64,000 nt of DNA from F23-B02 sp963629425 (GCA_963629425.1 CAVGIU010000001.1:6461-70460), one strand, 5' to 3'. Shown: positions 8,196 to 16,501, counted from the stretch's first letter. Translations and numbers: made by a program. The notes: generated from the letters alone by a model not told the origin.

Positions 8196-8224
8196 TTGAC
8201 GCATTGTAAACTCGAATGTAAAAT
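8196..8224 (+). promoter_or_regulatory. Sigma-A promoter P1 of the transporter operon
   Basis: TTGACG (8196-8201) and TAAAAT (8219-8224) are separated by 17 bases, close to the consensus. A stronger promoter follows 40 bp downstream. Confidence 0.55.
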
Positions 8225-8235
8225 ATGCTTGCGTT

Positions 8236-8265
8236 TTGAAAGAAACCTTAACTTAATCCTATAAT
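8236..8265 (+). promoter_or_regulatory. Sigma-A promoter P2 of the transporter operon
   Basis: TTGAAA (8236-8241) and a perfect TATAAT (8260-8265) are separated by 18 bases. The predicted start is near 8272, just before the structured leader. Confidence 0.75.
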
Positions 8266-8271
8266 GCGTAA

Positions 8272-8430
8272 GACAATTCCGCAGGGACTCCCCCGACGGA
8301 ATTCAACGGGCAAGAAGCAGCCCGTTTGTCTTCCGCGGAAAGATTTTTCTCTCCGGTGAAGCCCTGTTGACCAAGGAATTGTTTTTGCGAACTGTTCCTT
8401 CGGATCGGCAGGGACTTTGTTTTTGTTTTA
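8272..8430 (+). ncRNA. Structured leader with mutually exclusive folds, candidate riboswitch or attenuator
   Basis: The leader RNA of P2 can fold in two ways. In fold A, CAAUUCC (8274-8280) and CAGGG (8282-8286) pair with GGAAUUG (8375-8381) and CCCUG (8362-8366). They enclose an ACGGGC/GCCCGU hairpin flanked by CGGAA/UUCCG. In fold B, CCCUGUUGACCAAGGAA (8362-8378) pairs with UUCCUU...CAGGG (8395-8413) in about 17 pairs with two bulges, followed by the U-rich tract 8416-8430. Folds A and B share the same strand, as in a terminator/antiterminator switch. I do not recognise the sequence as a known riboswitch class, T-box, 6S or SRP RNA. Confidence 0.5.
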
Positions 8431-8450
8431 ACAAAACGTGCACGAGTCAG

Positions 8451-8513
8451 AACATTTTTCCGTAGCTTTGCCCCGCGGTTGAGGAGCCGCCGCGCGAAGA
8501 AGGAAATGTTAGA
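8451..8513 (+). other. Second leader hairpin before the transporter gene
   Basis: AACATTT...CC pairs with GGAAATGTT and encloses a GCGG/CCGC hairpin. It lies between the U-rich tract and the ribosome binding site of the transporter gene and is part of the same 5' leader. Confidence 0.45.
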
Positions 8514-8553
8514 CCAAAATAGAAGAGACTTAGAAAAAAAGGAGAGTCAAATC

Positions 8554-9759
8554 ATGAACAACAAAGCAGCCAAGGGCACATGGGCGGCCGCATTTACGGT
8601 CGGTTCCGTGTGGTTCGGCACCCACGTAGGCGGTGGCTTCGCCTCCGGTAACCAGGTAGTCAGCTATTTCTCGCAGTACGGCATTTGGGCCGCTGTTCTT
8701 CCCCTTCTCGCAATGGGCATACTCGCACTCGTGATGTACACCGTCATGAAGTTTGCAAAGCTCAGCGGATTTACAAACTACAAAGATACCTTCGCAGCTC
8801 TTTATCCGAAGCCCTGGATGGAGGTCTTCTTTGAGATATTCTACATCGTCATCCTGCTCGCAGCCGTCGCGGCCGCAGTCGCAGGCGCAGGCGAAGTTCT
8901 CGCAAACTTCTTCGGCGTTGACTATTCCGTGACCGCAAACAAGCTTCTCTTCAACCTCATCATCGTTGCGGTCCTCATCGTACTGAGCATCTTCGGCGTT
9001 AAGCTCGTTGTCGCAGCTTCCACCGTTCTTTCCATCGCAATTCTTATTTCCACCGCAGTTGTCGTCATCGCAGGCTTTGCCGCAGACTTCGACACTATCA
9101 GCGCACAGCTCCTGGCCGAGAACGGCCTTGAGGCAGCGGTTCATGTCGACAATGTCGGCCAGGCCATTTGGCGCGGCGTATTTGTCTACGCTGCATTCCA
9201 GTGCGTATCCATCCCCGCAATGATCGCCGCGAGCGAGGGTCTGACCCTCAAGGGCGTAAAGCGCGCAAACATCCTCGGCTGGCTCATGAACGGCCTTGCA
9301 CTGGCTGCATCGACCGCAATGCTCGCCCGCTGGTATCCGCTGCTCAAGGCACTCCAGGACGGCGGCGTTGCAGGCTTCACCACCGCAGCGAGCGGCATCC
9401 CCAACCAGACCGTTCTGACCCTCGTCGGCATCAAGTGGCTGATGGCGATCTTCAGCGTCCTGCTGTTCAGCGCATTCGTATCCACCAGCGTCACCCTCGT
9501 ATTCACCATGATCCAGCGCTTCCAGGGCTACTGCATGCCCAACACCATCAAGAACGAGAAGGTTCGCGGCGTTATCGTCGGCGTTATCGTCATCGCCATC
9601 TGCTTCGCGATCTCCCTGCTCGGCCTCGGCAACATCATCAAGTACGCTTACGGCTACGACGGCTACTACGCCATCCTCGTTATCTTCCTGCCCGTCCTGA
9701 TCTGGGGCATCCCCAAGGTCAAGAAGCTCTCGGCAGAGAAGAAGGCAGAGCTCGAATAA
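8554..9759 (+). CDS. YkvI-type membrane transporter (APC-like fold)
   Basis: The ATG at 8554 follows AAAGGAG by 9 bases; an upstream in-frame ATG at 8506 has poorer spacing. The 401-residue protein has about ten membrane helices and begins with a glycine-rich first helix (SVWFGTHVGGGFASGNQ), typical of sodium-coupled amino-acid transporter-like folds and of the YkvI family. Substrate is unknown. Codon use is strongly biased (GCA/GCC, CTC, ATC), unlike many neighbours, suggesting high expression. It is the first gene after the structured leader and is followed by two ketopantoate-reductase paralogues, so its substrate may be related to their oxo- or hydroxy-acid. Confidence 0.78.
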   Translation: MNNKAAKGTWAAAFTVGSVWFGTHVGGGFASGNQVVSYFSQYGIWAAVLPLLAMGILALVMYTVMKFAKLSGFTNYKDTFAALYPKPWMEVFFEIFYIVILLAAVAAAVAGAGEVLANFFGVDYSVTANKLLFNLIIVAVLIVLSIFGVKLVVAASTVLSIAILISTAVVVIAGFAADFDTISAQLLAENGLEAAVHVDNVGQAIWRGVFVYAAFQCVSIPAMIAASEGLTLKGVKRANILGWLMNGLALAASTAMLARWYPLLKALQDGGVAGFTTAASGIPNQTVLTLVGIKWLMAIFSVLLFSAFVSTSVTLVFTMIQRFQGYCMPNTIKNEKVRGVIVGVIVIAICFAISLLGLGNIIKYAYGYDGYYAILVIFLPVLIWGIPKVKKLSAEKKAELE

Positions 9760-9769
9760 AACTACTCTC

Positions 9770-9797
9770 AAACACCACCGGTTTTCCGGTGGTGTTT
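9770..9797 (+). terminator. Perfect intercistronic hairpin (terminator-like, leaky)
   Basis: A 12-bp perfect stem AAACACCACCGG with a TTTT loop lies between the transporter and the first reductase gene. Only three T follow before GAC, so read-through is likely; the hairpin may protect or process the mRNA. Confidence 0.6.
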
Positions 9798-9813
9798 GAC
9801 AAGGAACTTCAAC

Positions 9814-10767
9814 ATGAAAATTGCTATGATCGGCTCCGGCGCGGCCGGCAGCGTTTTTGCTTCATATCTCAATAAGGGCGGCGCGGAGCTCTGGCTCGTC
9901 GACCGCTACAAGGCACACATGGACAAGGTCGCCGAATGCGGCATGACCTTCGTAAGCCCCTCGGGCGAAGAGGTCCTCAGCGGCTTTCACACCGCCGCCT
10001 CCGCCGAGGATATCGGCCTCATGGACATGGTCATCCTCATGGTCAAGGCCACGCAGACCGACGACGTAATGCCCTCCGTCATGCCCTGCATCGGCAAGGA
10101 AACGGTCGTCGTTTCCCTGCAGAACGGCATCGGCAACGACGATGTGCTTAAAAAATACGTCCCGGCGGACAGAATACTCTATGGCTTCGGCACGATAGGC
10201 ACCGAGCTGCCCGAGCCGGGCAAATGCGTTTCAAAGCCCGAAAGCGGCATCATCATGCGCTTCGGCGCGGCGGAAAACGATCCGATTTCCGAAAAGGCCG
10301 GCAAGGCGCTCGAAAAGTGCTTCTGCGACGGCGGCTGCCTGACGAGCTTTGAAAAGGATATCCGCCCCTTCGTTTGGAAGAAGGCGATATCCAACAGCGG
10401 CTACAACACGCTCTCGGCGCTCACGCGGCTCAAGGTCGGCCCCTTGCTCGACTGTGAGACGGGCAGACAGCTCATTAAAAGCGTATGGGCGGAGGGCTGC
10501 GCGGTAGCCAAGGCGCTCACGGGCGTTGACCTTTGGGACGAGATGCTCGCGGAGCTCCCGAGGCTTCAGGACGGCTTTGCGAAATATTACCCCTCCATGG
10601 CACAGGATGTGCTCATCCACCGGCGTCAAACCGAGGTAGAGCTTTTAAACGGCGCTATCGTGCGCTACGGCAAGCTCCTCGGTATCCCCACCCCCGTCAA
10701 CGGGGCGCTGACGCTTATGATTCAGACAATACAGCAAAACTACGATATGCAGTATTGCAAACAATAA
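9814..10767 (+). CDS. Ketopantoate reductase family oxidoreductase (PanE/ApbA-like), paralogue 1
   Basis: The ATG at 9814 has AAGGA 8 bases upstream. The 317-residue protein starts with the NADPH-binding GSGAAGSVF (8-16). It keeps the three catalytic-type positions of ketopantoate reductase: MVKATQ (Lys), FVWKKAISNSGYNT (Lys and Asn) and RQTEVELLNG (Glu). The family reduces 2-oxo acids such as ketopantoate with NADPH in the cytoplasm. The pathway role here is uncertain because no panB or panC is nearby and a second paralogue follows 39 bp downstream. Codon use is less biased than in the genes on either side. Confidence 0.85.
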   Translation: MKIAMIGSGAAGSVFASYLNKGGAELWLVDRYKAHMDKVAECGMTFVSPSGEEVLSGFHTAASAEDIGLMDMVILMVKATQTDDVMPSVMPCIGKETVVVSLQNGIGNDDVLKKYVPADRILYGFGTIGTELPEPGKCVSKPESGIIMRFGAAENDPISEKAGKALEKCFCDGGCLTSFEKDIRPFVWKKAISNSGYNTLSALTRLKVGPLLDCETGRQLIKSVWAEGCAVAKALTGVDLWDEMLAELPRLQDGFAKYYPSMAQDVLIHRRQTEVELLNGAIVRYGKLLGIPTPVNGALTLMIQTIQQNYDMQYCKQ

Positions 10768-10806
10768 GTTTATATCTAATTTTTATTTTATAAGGAGACG
10801 AAAAAA

Positions 10807-11850
10807 ATGAAAATTGCAATGTATGGTTCCGGCGCAGCAGGCAGCGTTTTTGCTTCTTACCTGAAGAAGGGCGGCGCAGACATGATCCTCATCGACCGCT
10901 ATGAGGCTCACATGAAGAAGGTCGCCGAGGACGGCATGCACTTCACCATCCATCAGGAAGAGAACGGCGCTTACACCGATTATAATTATCAGCTCAAGGG
11001 CTTCCGCACCTACACCAGCTCCGCAGCAGCCGCAGAGGCCGAGGGCAAGGTCGATGTAATCATCTACATGACCAAGGCAACTCAGCTCGAGCAGGCCATT
11101 CAGGACTCTCTGCCCGTAGTCGGCGACACCACCGTCGCTGTTTCCCTCATAAACGGCCTCGGCAACGATGACAACCTCTTCAAGGTCTTCCCGAAAGAGC
11201 GCTGCATCATCGGCTCCGGCGTTCTCGGCACCGCACTGCCCGAGCCCGGCCACTGCGTATCCACTCCTGCCGGCGGCGTTCAGATGAACTTCGGCGGCGC
11301 CGTAAGAAGCGAGCTCAACGACGCTGCATGCGCAGAGATGCTCAAGTGCTACCGCGAGGGCGGCTGCGACGCATACTGGCGCGACGGCGAGCCGGGCACC
11401 GACAACAACATCTACAAGTTCATTTGGAAAAAGGTCTGCGTCAACGCGACCGTTAACACCGTCTGCGCAGTTCTGCGTCTGAAGATCGGTGAGGTCGAGG
11501 CTGATCCCTGGGGCCAGCAGCTGTTCCACGGCGTTATCCGCGAGACCTGCGCTGTCGCTACCGCAAAGGGCGTTCCCATGAACGCAGACGAGTTCATCGC
11601 TCACGATCATGCCGACATCGTCACCAATATCGGCGACTACTACCCCTCCATGTGCCAGGACGCACTGTTCCATCAGCGTCAGACCGAGATCGACGTTCTC
11701 AACGGCAAGATCGCTGAGTACGGCAAGGAGCTCGGCATCCCCACCCCGACCTGCGACATCCTCACCAAGGTCGTTCACTGCATCCAGGACAACTACGCAA
11801 ACCAGTACTTCCAGGACAAGGACGGCAATGCCTTCCACATCGGCAAGTAA
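10807..11850 (+). CDS. Ketopantoate reductase family oxidoreductase (PanE/ApbA-like), paralogue 2
   Basis: The 347-residue protein has the same Rossmann motif (GSGAAGSVF, 8-16), MTKATQ, FIWKKVCVNATVNT and RQTEIDVLNG as its upstream neighbour, but is 30 residues longer, with insertions after residue 50 and around 190 (WRDGEPGTDNN). AAGGAG precedes the ATG. Codon use is highly biased, matching the transporter gene, so this copy is probably the more strongly expressed one. The diverged tandem pair suggests two related 2-oxoacid substrates, or one copy that has changed function. Confidence 0.85.
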   Translation: MKIAMYGSGAAGSVFASYLKKGGADMILIDRYEAHMKKVAEDGMHFTIHQEENGAYTDYNYQLKGFRTYTSSAAAAEAEGKVDVIIYMTKATQLEQAIQDSLPVVGDTTVAVSLINGLGNDDNLFKVFPKERCIIGSGVLGTALPEPGHCVSTPAGGVQMNFGGAVRSELNDAACAEMLKCYREGGCDAYWRDGEPGTDNNIYKFIWKKVCVNATVNTVCAVLRLKIGEVEADPWGQQLFHGVIRETCAVATAKGVPMNADEFIAHDHADIVTNIGDYYPSMCQDALFHQRQTEIDVLNGKIAEYGKELGIPTPTCDILTKVVHCIQDNYANQYFQDKDGNAFHIGK

Positions 11851-11863
11851 TTTTAAGCATCAG

Positions 11864-11895
11864 AAAACCTCCGTTCAAATGAACGGAGGTTTTTT
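11864..11895 (+). terminator. Intrinsic terminator of the transporter/reductase operon
   Basis: An AAAACCTCCGTTC arm pairs with GAACGGAGGTTTTTT around an AAAT loop, directly after the second reductase gene. Confidence 0.85.
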
Positions 11896-11924
11896 GTCGT
11901 TCGTTTCCGATAAAGTTTATTCTT

Positions 11925-12551
11925 TCAAACTATTTCCGCCTCGAACTTGGCTATAAGTCCGTCGAAAAGCTCACGGTTATTTTCTATGGCGATCTCGGGC
12001 TCGCGCTTTGTGGTGTGGGCAAACACTGGTTCATTCATCTTCGTCGAATATACGGCCTTGAGGATGCGCACGGAGTCCATGCCGCACTTGGCAAAGTGAA
12101 CAGCAGCCGAGGCAAACGGCGCTCCTGCAGGGACTATTTTATCGGCTATTGGCTCGATGGTCTCGATAACGCGGATGGACATGTAGAATATCTCATCAAT
12201 GATGCAGCAGGCCGTGCGGTAAGCAGCCTCGAGCTCGGCATCGTCGGCATTTTCCTGCTTTAAAAGCTTCTCAAGCGGCTTTTTGGCCTTGTTTTCCTCA
12301 TCTATAAGGTGCAGGAAATAAACGCGCAGCTTCTCCATATCCTGCTCGGCGTGCAGCATATCGGCCTCTTCGGACGCAGTGATGCGCAGTGCGCGCAGCG
12401 CCATGGACGCAGCACACATTGAAGAGCCCGCGGCTGCCGAGCCCAGTCCGAAAACGTTCTCGGGGTCTGCCATCATCCCGGAGTACGCTTTAAGAGTCTT
12501 GTCCGAATAGCTTTCGGTCATAAGATCTCCGATGTTTATTTTTTCTGCCAT
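11925..12551 (-). CDS. Cyclodeaminase/cyclohydrolase family protein (FTCD_C/FchA-like)
   Basis: The 208-residue helical protein resembles the formiminotransferase-cyclodeaminase C-terminal family, which includes methenyltetrahydrofolate cyclohydrolase FchA of Clostridia. The small-residue segment GLGSAAAGSSMCAASMALRA (35-54) corresponds to the GGGSVAAL-type folate-binding motif near the N-terminus. The rest is long helices with conserved Asp/Glu, and the length is typical. The GGGS motif is modified, so the cyclohydrolase activity is likely but not certain. AAGGAA precedes the ATG. It is a single gene, convergent with the upstream operon's terminator. Confidence 0.75.
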   Translation of the reverse strand: MAEKINIGDLMTESYSDKTLKAYSGMMADPENVFGLGSAAAGSSMCAASMALRALRITASEEADMLHAEQDMEKLRVYFLHLIDEENKAKKPLEKLLKQENADDAELEAAYRTACCIIDEIFYMSIRVIETIEPIADKIVPAGAPFASAAVHFAKCGMDSVRILKAVYSTKMNEPVFAHTTKREPEIAIENNRELFDGLIAKFEAEIV

Positions 12552-12663
12552 GATATATCTTCCTTTCCTTTGACAATTGAAAACGGGAGTTTTATAATTC
12601 TATTGATAAATATACAACAAAATTTTGATATTTACAAGTGATTATGCGACAGGAGCACACAAA

Positions 12664-13173
12664 ATGAAAATTCTGCTTTGCGGAGACATAAATTCCGGCA
12701 AATCCACGCTCATACGGCGGCTCGTTTCCGACATGGGGCGAAAGGCGTGCGGATACATAACCGTGCGCATGCCCGAGGATGAAAGAGGCGTTTCAAACGT
12801 CTATCTTTACGATATCTCCTCCCCGCCCGAAAGGATCGAGGATGCGCAGGTCATCATGCGCATCCTCGGCGAAAATTACGAGAGGCACCCCGAATACATG
12901 AGCAGCATCGCCGCGCCCATATTAGAGAACATACCCGAGGGCAGCCTCGTCGTTCTCGACGAGCTCGGAACGCTTGAGGAACACGAGGAGCGCTTTAAAG
13001 CTGCCGTCATGAAGATACTCTCCGGCCGCTACGATGTTCTCGCCTCCGTGAAGGCGCAGAACACCGGCTTTCTGCGGGATATCCGCCGTCATCCGGACTG
13101 CGAATTATACATCATCACCCCCGAGAATCGTGATGACTTGTATGCCCTGCTGAAGCAGGAACACAAGATATAG
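12664..13173 (+). CDS. P-loop nucleotidase, THEP1-like NTPase
   Basis: The ATG at 12664 has AGGAG 8 bases upstream, better than the earlier in-frame ATG at 12625. The 169-residue protein has Walker A GDINSGKST (7-15) and Walker B SLVVLDELGTLE (about 97-108). It fits the NTPase_1/THEP1 family of small P-loop nucleoside triphosphatases. The cellular role of these proteins is unclear; some sit beside tungsten or molybdenum cofactor genes, but none are visible here. The gene appears monocistronic. Confidence 0.75.
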   Translation: MKILLCGDINSGKSTLIRRLVSDMGRKACGYITVRMPEDERGVSNVYLYDISSPPERIEDAQVIMRILGENYERHPEYMSSIAAPILENIPEGSLVVLDELGTLEEHEERFKAAVMKILSGRYDVLASVKAQNTGFLRDIRRHPDCELYIITPENRDDLYALLKQEHKI

Positions 13174-13258
13174 TGTTTCCTTTTTCTTCCGGAAAAAGTG
13201 CACAAATCGGGTATTAAAATTACGTGAGAAAATTTCCTAATATTTTCGCAGAATTATG

Positions 13259-13287
13259 TTGACTTAAAGGGCACAGATTGATATCCT
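13259..13287 (+). promoter_or_regulatory. Sigma-A promoter of the SGNH lipoprotein gene
   Basis: TTGACT (13259-13264) and TATCCT (13282-13287) are separated by 17 bases, 31 bases before the ATG at 13319. Confidence 0.55.
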
Positions 13288-13318
13288 GTCAATATAGCGA
13301 AAAAATCAGGGGGCAACC

Positions 13319-14500
13319 ATGAGGAAAATTACAGCACTGCTGCTCGCCGTGCTTTGCATGCTTTCAGTCTGCGCGTGCAATAACGACGAGGGGAAAACGG
13401 CAGACGTTTCAGCAAAAGACCTTATCGCGGCAACGCTCAACTCGGCAAAGCCCGAAAATGCCGACACACTGTGCGGCTCGGACGATCAGAGTCTTAAAAA
13501 CAAATTTTACTACTTCTACGGCATCGAGACGAGCGCCGTGCGCGACTATGCGATAGTGTACTCCTCGGCCGCAAAATCGGATGAGATAAGCGTTCTCGTC
13601 GCAGCTAAGGGCACTGATATGAAGACGCTGACCGACGCACTGGAGGGTAGGCGCGAAATGCAGCGTCAGACCTTTGAGCTGTACAGCCCCGAGAGCGTTG
13701 AGATGCTCAAGAATGCCGTCATATTCACGCAGGGCGACTATGCCGTGATGATAGTGGCACAGGACCCCACTGCGATAGAAAGCAAGGTAAAAGAGCTCCT
13801 GAATGACGCAGAGGCCGTCGAAACCGAGGCAAAGGCATATTACGATTCCGCCGCCGTCGAACCGACGCCGACTCCGACGCCGAGCTATGACTATTCAAAG
13901 CCCGTTCCGGAGGCCGAGGCAAAGGATAATTCCTGGTTCAATGACGCTGCCTTTGTGGGCGATTCGCGCATGGAGGGCATAATGAACTATGCCGACTTCG
14001 AATACGCCTCGAATTTCTCGCATGTCGGTCTGAACGTCGCGGATGTGTTCACAAAGCCCTATATCGAGACAGAGTCCGGCACGGTGACCGTTGCCGACGC
14101 GCTACGCAACGATCTCAAATACGGCAAGGTCTACGTTATGCTCGGCATAAACGAGCTAGGCTGGTATAACCTTGATAAATTCATCGAATACTACGGAAAC
14201 ATCGTCGATCTCCTGCGCGAAACGCACCCCGAGGCCGACATATACATCATAAGCATCCTACCCGTCGGCGCAAAGGCCGCGAAGAGCTCGGATATGCTCA
14301 ATAACGACAGGGTGCAGATGTTCAATGAGCGCATTCAGGGCATGTGCACGGATAAGCAGGTTTATTACGTAAACGGCTTTGAGGCGCTTGCCGTAAACGG
14401 CGCGCTTCCCGATGACGCCTCCCCCGACGGTATCCATATGCAGCCGAGCTACTGCCATAAACTGACCGATTACCTCCTGACGCACACGGTAAGTAAATAG
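13319..14500 (+). CDS. Lipoprotein with DUF4358-like and SGNH/GDSL hydrolase domains
   Basis: The 393-residue protein begins with a lipoprotein signal peptide (lipobox VCAC, Cys20), so it should be anchored outside the membrane. Residues about 28-175 resemble DUF4358. A Pro/Thr linker (EPTPTPTPSYD) follows, then an SGNH hydrolase-like domain with block I FVGDSRMEG (nucleophile Ser), block III-like MLGINELGW and block V DGIHMQPS. SGNH proteins of this type often act on cell-wall acyl or acetyl groups. The substrate is unknown. RBS is GGGG at 9 bases. A shared bidirectional terminator follows. Confidence 0.85.
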   Translation: MRKITALLLAVLCMLSVCACNNDEGKTADVSAKDLIAATLNSAKPENADTLCGSDDQSLKNKFYYFYGIETSAVRDYAIVYSSAAKSDEISVLVAAKGTDMKTLTDALEGRREMQRQTFELYSPESVEMLKNAVIFTQGDYAVMIVAQDPTAIESKVKELLNDAEAVETEAKAYYDSAAVEPTPTPTPSYDYSKPVPEAEAKDNSWFNDAAFVGDSRMEGIMNYADFEYASNFSHVGLNVADVFTKPYIETESGTVTVADALRNDLKYGKVYVMLGINELGWYNLDKFIEYYGNIVDLLRETHPEADIYIISILPVGAKAAKSSDMLNNDRVQMFNERIQGMCTDKQVYYVNGFEALAVNGALPDDASPDGIHMQPSYCHKLTDYLLTHTVSK

Positions 14501-14505
14501 AATAT

Positions 14506-14536
14506 AAAAAATCCGGAGCTGAGCTCCGGATTTTTT
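14506..14536. terminator. Bidirectional intrinsic terminator
   Basis: An AAAAAATCCGGAGCT arm pairs with AGCTCCGGATTTTTT between two convergent genes; T tracts are present in both directions. Confidence 0.85.
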
Positions 14537-15191
14537 ACGCCGCCAGGAGGACAAAGCCCGCGACGATGAGAAACTCCGCCAAAAGATATGTCAGCATGAC
14601 GCCGAAATGTGTTTTGAACGGCCTGCCCTTGCGGAAACGGACATAGAACAGTATGGAATCTGACACAAAGAAGCTCACGGCGCCCGCATACATGATGACC
14701 GTGGCAAAGCAAGGCAGCGTGATCAGCTGGAACAGCGCAAAGCAGTTCATCGCTGCATTTACGACAAGATAACCCATCATGCCGACGTACAGGCTCTTCG
14801 GCTTCACGTTCCCGACGAGGCCGCGGAAGACAAAGCCCACCGCCGTTATGTATATGATCGCCGCAAAGACAATGGCCCACACCGGCACAAGTGAAAAATC
14901 GACATGCATGCAGTAAGCCGCCGCAAAGCCCAGGTGCGAAAGGAAAAAGCTCATTCCTCCGACGGCAAAGCCCACGGGGCCGAATATGAGCAGCACATCG
15001 CCGAGCCAGCTCATCACCACCGCGGCAATGACTATCTCAAGCGGTGCCTGGGCCGTCGTCAGATACCAACCGAGAAGCGTCGGCAGCAGGAACACCTTCG
15101 TTACCGCACGCAGGACCTTATCACACCTCCAGCTTGCGTAGAGGTGCACCGCCGAAAATGCGGCAAAGGCCGCAATAAACACATAATTCAT
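14535..15191 (-). CDS. Lysoplasmalogenase, YhhN family membrane protein
   Basis: With the ATG at 15191 (GGGAGAG seven bases upstream) the protein is 218 residues with about eight membrane helices. It carries the YhhN/TMEM86 signatures WLGDVLLIF (about 58-66) and SDSILFY near the C-terminus, where the two Asp are thought to be catalytic. Family members cleave the vinyl-ether bond of lysoplasmalogens. That fits an anaerobic Clostridium-like host, since plasmalogens are made by anaerobes. The longer reading that starts 16 codons upstream lacks a ribosome binding site. Confidence 0.8.
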   Translation of the reverse strand: MNYVFIAAFAAFSAVHLYASWRCDKVLRAVTKVFLLPTLLGWYLTTAQAPLEIVIAAVVMSWLGDVLLIFGPVGFAVGGMSFFLSHLGFAAAYCMHVDFSLVPVWAIVFAAIIYITAVGFVFRGLVGNVKPKSLYVGMMGYLVVNAAMNCFALFQLITLPCFATVIMYAGAVSFFVSDSILFYVRFRKGRPFKTHFGVMLTYLLAEFLIVAGFVLLAA

Positions 15192-15329
15192 TTGATCTCT
15201 CCCTGTATATTTCCTATACAACAATACAATACCATACACAGCGTATTATTTCAACAAATATCAGAAGTTGAAAACGGGAGAGTTTTGTGATAAAATTGAT
15301 AAACTATGATAAACTGAGTGTTAAGGATA

Positions 15330-15608
15330 CACCTTCGATTGACAAGAGCACATACGGTTTTGGCAGGTTCAAATGCGCCCATGCGGCGTTAAAGCCCTTG
15401 CGTATACACAAAGTATGCGCTGCGGACTTTGCCTTGTCTATCCACATTTGAGCTCGGTCAAAACCGCGAAGCACCTGTCAGCAGGCAATTTTAGAGTGAT
15501 TTTCGGCTTTCTTCGATGAAGATGGGCTGACGCCCATCAAAGAGAAAAAGTCGGAAAGCGCCGAAAAGGGACGCTGACAGGCGTGTGTGTCCTTGTCAAT
15601 CGAAGGTG
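15330..15608. repeat. 279-bp imperfect palindromic element, MITE-like or structured RNA
   Basis: A perfect 17-bp inverted repeat CACCTTCGATTGACAAG (15330-15346) and its complement (15592-15608) bound an element that is itself almost wholly self-complementary. One arm contains GGTTTTG/CAAAACC, CAAATG/CATTTG and GCGTATAC/GTATGCGC. The other is closed by CACCTGTCAGC/GCTGACAGG and contains TTTTCGGC/GCCGAAAA and GATGGGC/GCCCATC. It has no ORF. The right terminus contains the GAAGGTG that serves as Shine-Dalgarno of the lipid kinase gene. Confidence 0.75.
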
Positions 15609-15613
15609 CATTT

Positions 15614-16501
15614 ATGAAAACTCCGCTTATGATGATAATAAACCCCGCCGCCGGAAAGGGCGGCTTCAGGCGCGCTCTGCCGGATGCTTTGAAGCTGCTG
15701 TCGGACGCGGGCTACGCAGTGACGATGTATTTCACTGAGTGCCGCGGACACGCGACGGAGCTTGCCACGCAGTACGCCGGTGCGTTTCCGTACCTTGTGG
15801 TACTCGGCGGCGACGGTACGCTCGCCGAGGCGATAGCCGGGCTCATGCCGCTTTCCGAACGTCCAAAGGTGGGCTATATCCCCATCGGCACGGCAAACGA
15901 CGTCGCACGCACCATTGGGCTTCCGAAAAACGACATTCTCGCCGGTGCACAGCGCTTTATCGGCGGCACTCCCCATGCTTTTGACGAGGGGCGGCGCAGC
16001 GGCGGATATTTCAATTACGTCGCAGCCTTCGGCGCGTTCACGGAGGTCAGCTATGCGACGCCGCAGGAGGCAAAAAAGCAGCTCGGCGAGGCGGCATACC
16101 TCCTCGGCGCAATGAAGAGCCTCTCAACGCTCAAAAGCCGCCATGTCACCGTCGAATATGACGATGGCGTGCTTGACGGCGAATTCCTCTACGGCAGCAT
16201 GTCTAACTCCTACTCTGTGGCCGGATTCATCGACCTGCCGCGTGAGGAGATCGGCCTCGGCGACGGGCTGCACGAGCTGGTGCTGGTAAAAAAGCTCCCG
16301 AATGCGGCAGCATTCGCAGCGCTCGCGGCGAAGGTGCTCAGCCACGATCTGAGCAGCGAGTACATAATCATAAAGCACACACACCGCGCGCGCTTTGTCT
16401 TTGACGAGCCGGCGACATGGACCTTCGACGGCGAAAACGGCGGCGCGCACAGTGAGATAAGCTTTGAAAACTGCCCGCAGGCGATCAGCTTAGTATATTA
16501 G
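15614..16501 (+). CDS. Diacylglycerol kinase-family lipid kinase (YegS/DagK-like)
   Basis: The ATG at 15614 lies 6 bases after GAAGGTG. The 295-residue cytoplasmic protein has the DAGK catalytic signatures NPAAGKGG (10-17) and VVLGGDGTLAEAI (about 62-74), then YIPIGTANDVARTIGLP. Such enzymes phosphorylate diacylglycerol or related lipids with ATP, recycling DAG from lipid A-like or teichoic-acid metabolism. The full length fits the family. Because its ribosome binding site is in the right arm of the 279-bp palindrome, translation could be reduced when the two arms pair. A longer in-frame start at 15587 would lie within the palindrome and is less likely. Confidence 0.87.
   Translation: MKTPLMMIINPAAGKGGFRRALPDALKLLSDAGYAVTMYFTECRGHATELATQYAGAFPYLVVLGGDGTLAEAIAGLMPLSERPKVGYIPIGTANDVARTIGLPKNDILAGAQRFIGGTPHAFDEGRRSGGYFNYVAAFGAFTEVSYATPQEAKKQLGEAAYLLGAMKSLSTLKSRHVTVEYDDGVLDGEFLYGSMSNSYSVAGFIDLPREEIGLGDGLHELVLVKKLPNAAAFAALAAKVLSHDLSSEYIIIKHTHRARFVFDEPATWTFDGENGGAHSEISFENCPQAISLVY

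Noticed and set aside
8272..8430. 6S RNA or SRP RNA for the structured leader
   Set aside because: The closing stem spans only about 110 bases, short of 6S RNA, the central bubble does not match, and the conserved SRP loop motif is absent.
10783..11838. 351-codon open frame opposite the second ketopantoate reductase gene
   Set aside because: Shadow frame caused by codon bias of the real gene; translation has no family features.
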